Positions 24,974 through 32,823 of a stretch of DNA of 64,000 nt are shown piece by piece. The stretch spans positions 620,001 through 684,000 of the forward strand of contig CAVYML010000001.1 in NCBI GenBank assembly GCA_963769605.1, given 5' to 3'. This stretch comes from Fen-1254 sp963769605. Lineage in GTDB: Bacteria > Bacteroidota > Ignavibacteria > UBA10030. The notes beneath the pieces are model-generated. The model saw only the letters and a program-made list of their open reading frames with translations, did not search any database and had not been told where the DNA came from. Every line of letters begins with the position of its first letter. Position 1 is the stretch's first letter. The translations under genes and the position numbers were made by a program.

Positions 24974-25444
24974 ATGGAATATGTGGATGTAAAAATTGTT
25001 CGTACGAATCCGGAGCAAACGGATCTGCCCCTGCCTTGCTATACAACGGAGGGTTCTGCCGGAATGGATGTCTGTGCTGATGTAAAGGAAGATATGAACA
25101 TACCGCCGGGTGAGACTGTCCTGATACCTGCCGGATTCAGCATGGAATTACCGCAAGGATTTGAAGCGCAGGTACGTCCGCGCAGCGGACTTGCAGTGAA
25201 GCATCAAATAGGTATTCTCAATGCTCCGGGGACGATTGATTCCGACTATCGCGGAGAGGTTAAAATTATTTTAACCAATTTTGGGAAAAAGCCATTCATT
25301 GTGCGCCGCGGCGATCGCATCGCTCAAATGGTTATTGCGCGTTACAACAGAGTGACATGGATTGAAACAGAAACCTTAAACGAATCAAAACGAGGTGAGG
25401 GAGGTTTTGGTCATTCCGGAATCGCTGTAAAAGAGGTACAGTAA
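24974..25444 (+). CDS. dut: dUTP diphosphatase
   Basis: Dut hydrolyses dUTP to dUMP, keeping uracil out of DNA and feeding dTMP synthesis. The 156-residue protein has all five trimeric dUTPase motifs: AGMDVCADV, PRSGLAVKHQIGILN, GTIDSDYRGEV, RRGDRIAQMV and the C-terminal RGEGGFGHSG that closes over the active site. Length is typical. It has its own ATG at 24974, 77 bp after the barrel gene, and its stop abuts the next start (25445). No reason to doubt function. Confidence 0.95.
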   Translation: MEYVDVKIVRTNPEQTDLPLPCYTTEGSAGMDVCADVKEDMNIPPGETVLIPAGFSMELPQGFEAQVRPRSGLAVKHQIGILNAPGTIDSDYRGEVKIILTNFGKKPFIVRRGDRIAQMVIARYNRVTWIETETLNESKRGEGGFGHSGIAVKEVQ

Positions 25445-26749
25445 ATGCCGACAAAAAAAACCGAGAAGAGGACAGATAAGGCGACGTCGCAAGATCCCAA
25501 TCAGGATTTGAAATGGGATTCTGTATTTTCTTCACTGGGCCGGATCGAGATCGTGCTGCTTGTAGGGGGAGTCCTCTTGCTGCTCGTGCTCATCTATACG
25601 ATCCATTCGATTGTTTCCCCTTTTCTCGTTCTTGGTGCATTGCTGTTTCTTTTGTATCCATTGCGCGGATATATTCTGGCACGTAACCTGATGTGGCTCG
25701 GAATTGTTTTGTTTGCATTATGGTTTATCGATTCAATCTCGCCCATTCTTGCTCCTTTTATCGCCTCTTTTATTTTTGCTTATACGTTGAATCCTGTGGT
25801 CGATTGGCTGACGCAGAGGAAGATAGCGCGCTGGGTGAGTTCCTTAGTCATTATTTTGCTATTCCTTTCTGGAATAACACTGATTATCTTTTTTGTTCTT
25901 CCCATCGCATTAACGCAGTTTGAAGGAGTGCTGGAATCACTTGCAAAATTGACGAATGAATACAGTGACGCTTTATGGAACAGCAAACTTGTAGTCTTGC
26001 TGGAACGATACGGCATTACTTCAACGGAATTACGCAATTCGTTCGCAAGCCATTTGACACCGCGCTTTGAAGATATTTTAAAAGCTGTTCTGGCCGGACT
26101 TGCTACTGTGATGAGTAGTATCAGCGGATTCATCACACAAATATTTTATATTGCCATCATCCCATTCCTGACGTTTTATTTCCTTACTGATTTCCATAAA
26201 ATTACGTTCAGGTTTAAAATGCTTTTTCCGCGTCATTACCGCGACAGAATAGCTGATCTTATGGGTCAGGCAGATGAACTCGTCGGGCACTATTTAAGAG
26301 GCGTGTTGCTTGTCGCCTGTGTTCAGGGTGTCATTATTGCAGTGCTATTTTCGATCATTGGTATCAAGTATGCTTTGCTCCTTGGACTGCTCGGCGCTTT
26401 GTTCGATCTTATTCCATATTTCGGATTGGGAGCTATTCTCTTTCTCTCGTCAATTTCCGCACTTTTCAGCGATCAGCCGGCGCTGCTGAAATTGGCATTT
26501 GCTATCGGTTCGATCGGATTTCTTCACATTCTTGAAGTTATGTTTCTCTCTCCGAAAATTGTGGGCAACAAAGTGGGCTTGCATCCGCTTTTACTTATTC
26601 TTTCGTTGTTGGTTTTTATGTATTTCCTGGGATTTATCGGCCTTATGATTGCCGTACCTACTTCGGCATTGATTATTCTGTTTATTCGGGATTGGGAGAC
26701 ACGCAAGAAAGGCGGAATCATTCCAGTACGGGGCGGAACGAAAAGATAG
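25445..26749 (+). CDS. AI-2E family transporter (PerM-like membrane protein)
   Basis: The 434-residue protein has eight or so hydrophobic segments, including FILGALLFLLYPLRGYILA-type start blocks, the family segment ISPILAPFIASFIFAYTLNP, and a late GLLGALFDLIPYFGLGA followed by FLGFIGLMIAVPTSALI, all matching AI-2E/PerM permeases. Members export signalling molecules or ions in different bacteria, so the substrate is open. The first 40 residues are charged and cytoplasmic. It begins directly after the dut stop (25442-25444) and is followed after 6 bp by rsmI. Confidence 0.87.
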   Translation: MPTKKTEKRTDKATSQDPNQDLKWDSVFSSLGRIEIVLLVGGVLLLLVLIYTIHSIVSPFLVLGALLFLLYPLRGYILARNLMWLGIVLFALWFIDSISPILAPFIASFIFAYTLNPVVDWLTQRKIARWVSSLVIILLFLSGITLIIFFVLPIALTQFEGVLESLAKLTNEYSDALWNSKLVVLLERYGITSTELRNSFASHLTPRFEDILKAVLAGLATVMSSISGFITQIFYIAIIPFLTFYFLTDFHKITFRFKMLFPRHYRDRIADLMGQADELVGHYLRGVLLVACVQGVIIAVLFSIIGIKYALLLGLLGALFDLIPYFGLGAILFLSSISALFSDQPALLKLAFAIGSIGFLHILEVMFLSPKIVGNKVGLHPLLLILSLLVFMYFLGFIGLMIAVPTSALIILFIRDWETRKKGGIIPVRGGTKR

Positions 26750-26755
26750 GCGGAT

Positions 26756-27433
26756 ATGGCTGGGCTTCTCTATCTTGTGGCTACACCAATCGGCAATTAT
26801 GAAGATATAACTCTTCGGGCATTAAAAACTCTCAAAGAGATCGATGTTCTTGTTTGTGAAGAGCGCAAAGTAGGATTTCGCCTCCTTCGTCATTACCAGA
26901 TCGAAAAGCCGGTCGAAGAATTAAACGAACACAATGAAATTGCGGTTAGTTCGATTATTATTGGTCTGCTCAAGGAAGGGAAATCTGTCGCACTGATCTC
27001 CGATGCAGGAACACCTGTTTTTTCGGATCCCGGAAAAGAACTGGTACGTCATGCCATCCAAGCTGACATTCGTATCGTACCGATACCCGGTGCTTCATCG
27101 CTTCTGCCTGCGCTAATTACTTCCGGATTTGCCATTGATCGTTTCGTTTTTCATGGTTTTCTATCACCGAAGCGGGAGCGGCGTATTGTAGAATTAAAAG
27201 AATTAAAAAAGGAAAAAAGAACTGTTGTTGTCATGGATACGCCATATCGATTGGTCCAATTGCTTCGTGATATTGCGGCTGTATATGGACAGGAGAGAAG
27301 AATTTGTGTCGGGTTCGATCTGACCATGCCAACGGAAAAAATTTATTACGGTACGGCTCCGAAACTTTATCAAGAGTTTCTCAGGGAGAATCGGAAAGGA
27401 GAATTTGTCGTTGTCATCGAAGGAGTTCGATGA
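26756..27433 (+). CDS. rsmI: 16S rRNA (cytidine(1402)-2'-O)-methyltransferase
   Basis: RsmI methylates the 2'-OH of C1402 in 16S rRNA. The 225-residue protein has the tetrapyrrole-methylase fold with LYLVATPIGNYEDITLRAL, the VALISDAGTPVFSDPG block, IPGASSLLPALITSGF and FHGFLSPKR. The length suits the short, Bacteroidota-type form without the C-terminal extension of E. coli RsmI. Start ATG 26756. An alternative-frame ORF overlapping the 3' end at 27405 has no similarity. Downstream lies a degenerate transposase. Confidence 0.93.
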   Translation: MAGLLYLVATPIGNYEDITLRALKTLKEIDVLVCEERKVGFRLLRHYQIEKPVEELNEHNEIAVSSIIIGLLKEGKSVALISDAGTPVFSDPGKELVRHAIQADIRIVPIPGASSLLPALITSGFAIDRFVFHGFLSPKRERRIVELKELKKEKRTVVVMDTPYRLVQLLRDIAAVYGQERRICVGFDLTMPTEKIYYGTAPKLYQEFLRENRKGEFVVVIEGVR

Positions 27434-27517
27434 GACAGGTTCGATAGTGTATCTGCTTAAGTTCTTGAATTGTCGGCAGGAACCGAAGAATATTCAAAAA
27501 ACACAAAGGGGCTACAA

Positions 27518-28035
27518 ATGCGCTACCAGCATCATTCATACTACCATATCTATAATTGCAGGGCTCATTAAGCGGATATATTTTCTTCAGAAGAAGATTA
27601 CCGCTTATGTCTGGATCTGCTCTCAAAATATTCCCTCAAATATTCCGTTTCACTTCTTGCATATTGTTTTATGCCGAATCATTATCATTTTGTTCTGAGG
27701 CAGGAAGAAGGCGGATCGATCTTTCGATGTATTCAGAGAACATTTAATGCTTTTTCACAGTGGATAAATGTTCAGAAGAAACATAGTGGAACGATGTTTC
27801 AAGGGAAAGCAAAAGCCACGATTATAGATTCTGATGCCTCGATGCTTCAGGTTGTCAGATATCTTCATCTCAATACCTGTTCGAGCAAAATTGGTCAGCG
27901 AACCGAAAGCATGGTGAATTTCAGATTATTCATTGGGGAAAGGTGCGGAATAGGCATCCTCGCTTGATAACTTAAAGAATCTCACATTTTTCATTGTTAG
28001 GGAAGAGTACAAAAAATTTGTTGAAGATTATTGAA
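27518..28035 (+). pseudogene. REP-associated tyrosine (Y1/IS200-like) transposase, decayed
   Basis: A Y1 transposase can be followed from ATG 27518, beginning MRYQHHSYYHIYNCRAH, then an in-frame TAA (27569-27571), then DIFSSEEDYRLCL, MPNHYHFVLRQEEGG (the HUH histidines) and VVRYLHLNTC. Beyond about 27890 the reading needs frame changes: AW then a stop then ISDYSLG in a second frame, and SLDNLKNLTFFIVREEYKK in a third, ending near 28035. One nonsense mutation plus frameshifts make it a clear pseudogene. A perfect hairpin follows at 28044. The catalytic Tyr region is not cleanly readable. This RAYT class mobilises short palindromic repeats. Confidence 0.82.
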
Positions 28036-28040
28036 AGAGT

Positions 28041-28074
28041 ATAACCTTCGGAAGGTTGCCTTCCGAAGGTGTTA
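28041..28074. repeat. perfect 12-bp-stem palindrome beside the RAYT pseudogene
   Basis: ACCTTCGGAAGG (28044-28055), loop TTG, CCTTCCGAAGGT (28059-28070) form a perfect hairpin, with outer ATAA/TTAT bases extending it around a bulge. There is no T-run, so it is not a clean terminator. Each arm is itself nearly palindromic, as in REP elements. Similar ACCTT..AAGGT palindromes lie at 49087 and 49149. Confidence 0.65.
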
Positions 28075-28188
28075 TCTTAGGATGCCAAATCTGTAGCACA
28101 GCAACAAGTTCGCAAAAACAAGACTCATTAAAAAAAACCATTCAAAAAAATCAAAGTTCATAAAATTAAACAAAACCAGCAGTCATGC

Positions 28189-28734
28189 TCAGGGAAGAAG
28201 GACGGCACAGGCGACTACTGTTGTCCATAAGCCGTTTTTATCTCCTTCTGCGGATTGGGTGATATTGAAAGTACGTATAATTTTGCCCGACATCTTAAAT
28301 ATTTTTTCACGTTCATCCCAAGCAGTGTTAGGGTCGAATTGAACACCTAGTGTGGTAGCCAGCATCGTTGCCGCGAGATCTTCGGCATACTCACCGGCCC
28401 GTTCATCGGTTTCACCGAACGGATGGTGTTCGGAAAGATAACCGTACACCGAATCATCCGCGGGCTGGGCAACGCCGATGGAAGAAGCGATCAGGCGGTT
28501 TGGTTCATTTGTTGCATTGCGTGCCATGACCGTAAATGTAATCTGTCCCGAATTGAGCAGCTTTACACCGTCATCTTTTGGAATTCGTTTGCATCCAGGA
28601 GGATAAATACTGGAGACCGTAACGATGTTGCATTTTTCAATGCCGGCATCACGTAAAGCAAGCTCAAATGATTGTAAATAATCTTTATGACGTCCTACGC
28701 CCTTCGAAAAAAATATTTTTGTGGGTGTGAACAA
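28189..28734 (-). CDS. pyruvoyl-dependent arginine decarboxylase
   Basis: PvlArgDC makes agmatine from arginine and starts polyamine synthesis. The proenzyme (181 residues) self-cleaves between two serines to form a pyruvoyl group. That pair is visible at about residues 84-85 in RLIASSIGVAQPAD. The start MFTPTKIFFSKGVGRHKD, the PPGCKRIPKDDG block and the late EYAEDLAATMLATTLGV all fit the family. It is on the minus strand, 36 bp after the tyrS stop, so it may share the smpB-tyrS transcript. The stop lies beside an AT-rich region with no hairpin. Confidence 0.92.
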   Translation of the reverse strand: MFTPTKIFFSKGVGRHKDYLQSFELALRDAGIEKCNIVTVSSIYPPGCKRIPKDDGVKLLNSGQITFTVMARNATNEPNRLIASSIGVAQPADDSVYGYLSEHHPFGETDERAGEYAEDLAATMLATTLGVQFDPNTAWDEREKIFKMSGKIIRTFNITQSAEGDKNGLWTTVVACAVLLP

Positions 28735-28770
28735 TTTCTCATCTCCGAATTTAGAATGAATAGAGGCTTA

Positions 28771-29985
28771 TTATTTTTTAATCTTTAAAAATTTTCGTTT
28801 ACCGACTTTAATGATAAATTCTTCTTTTGCAGGAATCGCTGCATTGAAATCTGTTACACGGTCACCGTCAATGCTTACACCTCCCTGTTCGATGAGACGG
28901 CGCACTTCGCTTTTCGAAGCGGCAAGCTTGACCTCTGTAATTAAAGTTCCGATATTGGAAACAGCTCCAAATGTAGAAAGTTTGAGTGTTTCGATATCGT
29001 TTGGAACAGTTTTCGAAATAAAAATCCTGTCGAATTCTTCTTCTGCTTGCTCTGCGGCTTCGCGTGAATAATACATGCGCACAAGAGTGCGCGCAAGCTC
29101 CCGTTTAATATTCCGCGGATTGACGGAGGCATCGGCAAGAGATTTCTTAATGGATGCGAGCTTCTCTTTAGGAACATCCGTAGCAAGTTCAAAATAAGTA
29201 TAAAGAAGCTCATCAGGGATACTCAGCGTCTTTCCGAAAATTTCTTTTGGGCTGTCGCTGATGCCTATATAGTTCCCGAGCGACTTGCTCATTTTTTCCG
29301 TACCGTCTGTTCCAATGAGAATCGGCATGGTAAGCGTTATCTGGGGTTCGAGTCCAAATTCCCGCTGTATGTCTCTCCCTACCAGAAGATTGAATTTTTG
29401 ATCCGTTCCGCCCAATTCAATATCGGCTTCAATGGCAACAGAATCCATTGCCTGTGCGAGAGGGTAGAGAAACTCATGGACGCTGATCGGTTCTCCCGCT
29501 TTATAGCGAAGCGTAAAATCATCCCGTTCAAGCATGCGAGCAACGGTATATTTGCTTGCAAGACGTATGACTTCTGCAAAGTTCATTTTATTAAGCCACT
29601 CGGAATTATATACCATCCTCGCTTTTTGTGGATCAAGAATTTTCGATGCTTGATCGAAATAGCTTTGCCCGTTTTGATGCGTTTCTTCAAGTGTCAGGGA
29701 TGGACGCGTTTTACTTTTTCCCGACGGGTCGCCGATCATTCCTGTAAAATCGCCGATGATAAGAATCGCCTGATGCCCAAGATCCTGAAATTGCCGAAGC
29801 TTTCGAAGAACTACAGAATGACCGAGATGAAGATCGGGGCGGCTGGGGTCGCAGCCAAGTTTGATATTGAGCGGCTTTTTAAATTTGATGGATCGTTCGA
29901 GTTTGTGTACAAGATCATCTTCCGGAATAATTTCCGAAGCGCCTCGTTTAATAATATCCATTTGTTCATTTATGGAAGAAAACAA
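28771..29985 (-). CDS. tyrS: tyrosyl-tRNA synthetase
   Basis: TyrRS charges tRNA-Tyr. The 404-residue protein has the HIGH element RPDLHLGHSVVLRKL, the KMSKS loop in EKMSKSLGNYIGI, and the C-terminal S4 RNA-binding domain (KSEVRRLIEQGGVSIDGDRV). The tyrosine-binding region includes ELGGTDQKFNLLVGRD. The length and the S4 tail fit the TyrZ-type bacterial form. Start is ATG, 6 bp downstream of the smpB stop on the minus strand, so the two are co-transcribed and possibly coupled. Confidence 0.95.
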   Translation of the reverse strand: MFSSINEQMDIIKRGASEIIPEDDLVHKLERSIKFKKPLNIKLGCDPSRPDLHLGHSVVLRKLRQFQDLGHQAILIIGDFTGMIGDPSGKSKTRPSLTLEETHQNGQSYFDQASKILDPQKARMVYNSEWLNKMNFAEVIRLASKYTVARMLERDDFTLRYKAGEPISVHEFLYPLAQAMDSVAIEADIELGGTDQKFNLLVGRDIQREFGLEPQITLTMPILIGTDGTEKMSKSLGNYIGISDSPKEIFGKTLSIPDELLYTYFELATDVPKEKLASIKKSLADASVNPRNIKRELARTLVRMYYSREAAEQAEEEFDRIFISKTVPNDIETLKLSTFGAVSNIGTLITEVKLAASKSEVRRLIEQGGVSIDGDRVTDFNAAIPAKEEFIIKVGKRKFLKIKK

Positions 29986-29991
29986 TTTTTA

Positions 29992-30450
29992 CTAACTTCT
30001 CCTTCGTATTCTGTCTAAATTTCGCTTTGCATCGCGTTCAGCAATTGCCTCACGTTTATCATATGTTTTTTTGCCGCGTGCGACTCCGAGTTCCACTTTT
30101 GCATACGGTCCCTTGAAATAGACCGACAACGGAACCAGAGTCAATCCCTTTTCATTACCCTTGACGGCCAATTTTCGAATTTCTTTTTTTTTCAGTAAAA
30201 GTTTACGCTTGCGTTTGGGAACGTGGCTGTTTGTTGTTCCCTGTTCATACGGACTGATATGCATCCCTTCGACCCAGATCTCACCGTTTCGCAGCACGGC
30301 AAAACTGTCTTGAAGATTCGCATTTCCCATCCGGATTGATTTTACCTCCGTTCCGCAAAGAACGATACCAGCTTCAAGCGTCTCCAAAATGAAATATTCG
30401 TGACGCGCTTTTCTGTTGCTGATGAGAACCCGTGCTTTTGACTCAACCAT
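29992..30450 (-). CDS. smpB: SsrA-binding protein SmpB
   Basis: SmpB carries tmRNA to stalled ribosomes for trans-translation. The 152-residue basic protein has the OB-fold core with NRKARHEYFILETLEAGIVL, GTEVKSIRMGNANLQDSFA, ISPYEQG and the C-terminal tail KRDAKRNLDRI that is disordered until bound in the decoding centre. The length is the usual 150-160. It is the first gene of a minus-strand unit with tyrS. No tmRNA gene is visible here. The start region (30451-30480) has no clear minus-strand promoter that I could define. Confidence 0.95.
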   Translation of the reverse strand: MVESKARVLISNRKARHEYFILETLEAGIVLCGTEVKSIRMGNANLQDSFAVLRNGEIWVEGMHISPYEQGTTNSHVPKRKRKLLLKKKEIRKLAVKGNEKGLTLVPLSVYFKGPYAKVELGVARGKKTYDKREAIAERDAKRNLDRIRRRS

Positions 30451-30622
30451 CCGTAAAATTTTTATTTAATATTACCGCAAAAGTGATAGATAATCAATAA
30501 AAAATATATATTTCTTTCTGAGTTATTTTTGTAATAATCCAGCGTAAGAAAACGGAACTTGCAGCGGCTTTTTGAGTGTTGAATAGCTGATGCGGGAAGG
30601 CAGGACAGGGTTTTTATCTTCA

Positions 30623-30651
30623 TTGTATTTCGCTTGAGTTCTGGTTATATT
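30623..30651 (+). promoter_or_regulatory. promoter for the lpd-lipA operon
   Basis: TTGTAT at 30623-30628, a 17-bp spacer and TATATT (followed by TTG) at 30646-30651 sit about 30 bp before the lpd start. The -35 differs at two or three positions but the -10 and the spacing match the window's consensus. Confidence 0.45.
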
Positions 30652-30666
30652 TTGGCGGAGGAAAAT

Positions 30667-30684
30667 ATGAAAGGAAGAGCATGA
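30667..30684 (+). other. possible five-codon leader ORF overlapping the lpd start
   Basis: A tiny reading frame, ATG AAA GGA AGA GCA TGA, follows a strong GGAGG at 30657-30661 and ends so that its TGA (30682-30684) overlaps the lpd ATG (30681). The pattern could couple translation or be chance. Confidence 0.3.
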
Positions 30685-32075
30685 CTGAACGACAATATGA
30701 TGTTACAATTATAGGCGGCGGACCCGGCGGCTATGTGGCGGCTATCAGGGCTGCCCAAAATGGTCTCAAAGTAGGACTTGTAGAACGGGACAAACTTGGA
30801 GGGGTATGCTTGAACTGGGGCTGCATACCTACCAAAGCGCTTCTCCGCAGCGCCGAATTGTACATGACTTTCAAACGCTCAGAAGAATTCGGCATTACTT
30901 ATACGGGGCTGAGCTTCGACTTTTCAAAAATTATCGCTCGAAGCCGCGGAATTTCCGAGCGAATCTCCAAAGGCGTCGAATACTTAATGAAAAAAAATAA
31001 GATCGACGTTATCAAGGGAACGGCAAAATTGACAGGAAAAAATTCTCTCGAGGTATCGAAGAACGGTTCAGATGCTGAAACGATCAAGACCAGGAATATT
31101 ATCCTTGCAACAGGCGGGAGACCTCGTACAATTCCCGGTGTTGTCATCAATAGAAAAAAAATTATAAGCAGCACAGAGGCAATGACTCTGGCGGAACAGC
31201 CGAAATCCATGCTCGTCATCGGCGGCGGCGCTATCGGCATCGAGTTCGCTTATTTCTATAATGCATTCGGTACGAAAGTTACTGTTGTAGAAATGATGCC
31301 GAATATACTTCCCGTGGAAGACAAGGAAAATGTCAAGATTGTTGAAACGAGTTTGAAGAAGTCCGGAATTGAAATATTAACAGGAACGAAGGTTGAATCG
31401 GTTACGGTAGGTAATGAAGTAACGGTTATAGTTTCCGATGCGAAGGGAAAAAAGGAACTGAAGGCTTCGATTGCTTTGATGGCAATCGGCGTTCAGGCGA
31501 ATATCGAGAACCTCGGGCTTGAAGCTGTTGGGGTCAAACTGGAAAAGGGATATATTCAAACAAACGAATTTTGCAAAACAAATGTGGACGCTCTCTATGC
31601 TATCGGTGATGTAGCGGGCCCACCGCTGTTGGCTCATGTGGCGTCGCACGAAGGTATTGTTGCTGCTGATCATATTGCCGGAAAAGCAACGCACGGCATT
31701 GATCGAACAAATATCCCAGGCTGTACCTATTGCCAGCCTCAGATTGCAAGCGTCGGGTTGACCGAAGAGGCTGCGCTGGCGAAAGGGTACAAAATTAAGA
31801 TAGGACGTTTTCCATTTCGCCCGCTGGGCAAATCAATGGCAATGGGGGAAAGCGAGGGTGCGGTTAAATTGATCTTTGAGGAAAAATATGGCGAGTTGCT
31901 CGGTGCACATATTGTCGGAGCCGAAGCAACCGAAATGATCGCAGAACTCGTTACGGCGAAAGCGCTGGAAACGACCTGGTATGAACTCCATGCGACCATA
32001 CATGCGCATCCGACATTATCGGAAGCGATTATGGAGGCTGCCGGACAGGCGTACGATGTTGCTATTCATATCTGA
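30681..32075 (+). CDS. lpdA: dihydrolipoamide dehydrogenase (E3)
   Basis: E3 re-oxidises the lipoyl arm of 2-oxoacid dehydrogenases, passing electrons to NAD+. The 464-residue flavoprotein has the FAD-binding IIGGGPGGYVAAIRAAQNG, the redox-active disulfide in GGVCLNWGCIPTKALL, the NAD-binding VIGGGAIGIEFAYFYNAFG and the C-terminal dimer interface with HAHPTLSEAIMEAAG, where H and E form the active-site pair. All are intact. It has a possible promoter at 30623 and leads the operon that also carries lipB, E1, E2 and lipA. Confidence 0.95.
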   Translation: MTERQYDVTIIGGGPGGYVAAIRAAQNGLKVGLVERDKLGGVCLNWGCIPTKALLRSAELYMTFKRSEEFGITYTGLSFDFSKIIARSRGISERISKGVEYLMKKNKIDVIKGTAKLTGKNSLEVSKNGSDAETIKTRNIILATGGRPRTIPGVVINRKKIISSTEAMTLAEQPKSMLVIGGGAIGIEFAYFYNAFGTKVTVVEMMPNILPVEDKENVKIVETSLKKSGIEILTGTKVESVTVGNEVTVIVSDAKGKKELKASIALMAIGVQANIENLGLEAVGVKLEKGYIQTNEFCKTNVDALYAIGDVAGPPLLAHVASHEGIVAADHIAGKATHGIDRTNIPGCTYCQPQIASVGLTEEAALAKGYKIKIGRFPFRPLGKSMAMGESEGAVKLIFEEKYGELLGAHIVGAEATEMIAELVTAKALETTWYELHATIHAHPTLSEAIMEAAGQAYDVAIHI

Positions 32076-32109
32076 AAATTTGATAAACGACCGAAGGTAA
32101 AGGCTTTTA

Positions 32110-32823
32110 TTGATTCCGATATTATCTGTACATATGGGACGATCACAGTATGACGAGACCTGGAAATTGCAAAAGTCGCTCAGGCATTTGCGCCAGATCG
32201 GATCCATCGACGATCTTCTCCTGCTGACCGAACATGAACACGTCTACACGATTGGAAAAGGCGGCAACGACAATCATCTTCTCGCTTCGCAGGAAGAACT
32301 GAAGATGGGCGGCGTGGAGGTTTATCATATCGACCGGGGAGGAGACATTACGTATCACGGACCGGGCCAGATTGTGGGATATCCCATTATCGATTTGCAT
32401 GAGCGAAAACCGGATATTCATCTTTATCTTCGTGGTCTTGAAGAAACCATCATTCTTACTCTCCGGGAATTCGGTATTCTGGGAATCCGTGAAGAAGGGC
32501 TGACAGGTGTTTGGATCGACGGCGAAAAGATTGCCGCTATAGGTATTAATGTCAGCCGATGGATTACGATGCATGGATTCGCTTTGAATGTCAATACGGA
32601 TTTGGCGCGGTTCGGAAGAATCATACCTTGCGGGATATTCCACAAGGGGATCACATCTATCGAGAAAATTTTAGGGAAAAAAATACCGTTGGACGATGTT
32701 GAAGAAGTTCTTGAACATAAATTTATGCAAGTTTTTGGATATAATGAATTACATAAAATTTCGCCGATGGAATTATCAGAAATAATAAACGCAGCTCCGG
32801 CTTCAATGCAGATACCGAAATGA
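32110..32823 (+). CDS. lipB: octanoyl-ACP transferase LipB
   Basis: LipB moves octanoate from acyl-carrier protein to lipoyl domains, the first step of lipoic acid synthesis. The 237-residue protein has HMGRSQYDETWKLQ at the start, EHEHVYTIGKGGN, the oxyanion block GPGQIVGYPIIDLHERKPD and the catalytic cysteine in RIIPCGIFHKGITSIEKIL. The start is TTG 32110, because the beta-strand ILSVHMG before the ATG at 32134 belongs to the fold. AAGG lies upstream. Its stop overlaps the E1 start by 4 bp (ATGA), so synthesis of the lipoylation enzyme is linked to the enzyme it serves. Confidence 0.92.
   Translation: MIPILSVHMGRSQYDETWKLQKSLRHLRQIGSIDDLLLLTEHEHVYTIGKGGNDNHLLASQEELKMGGVEVYHIDRGGDITYHGPGQIVGYPIIDLHERKPDIHLYLRGLEETIILTLREFGILGIREEGLTGVWIDGEKIAAIGINVSRWITMHGFALNVNTDLARFGRIIPCGIFHKGITSIEKILGKKIPLDDVEEVLEHKFMQVFGYNELHKISPMELSEIINAAPASMQIPK

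Noticed and set aside
27405..27698. 97-residue plus-strand frame across the rsmI end
   Set aside because: It overlaps rsmI and the transposase pseudogene in another frame and shows no similarity.
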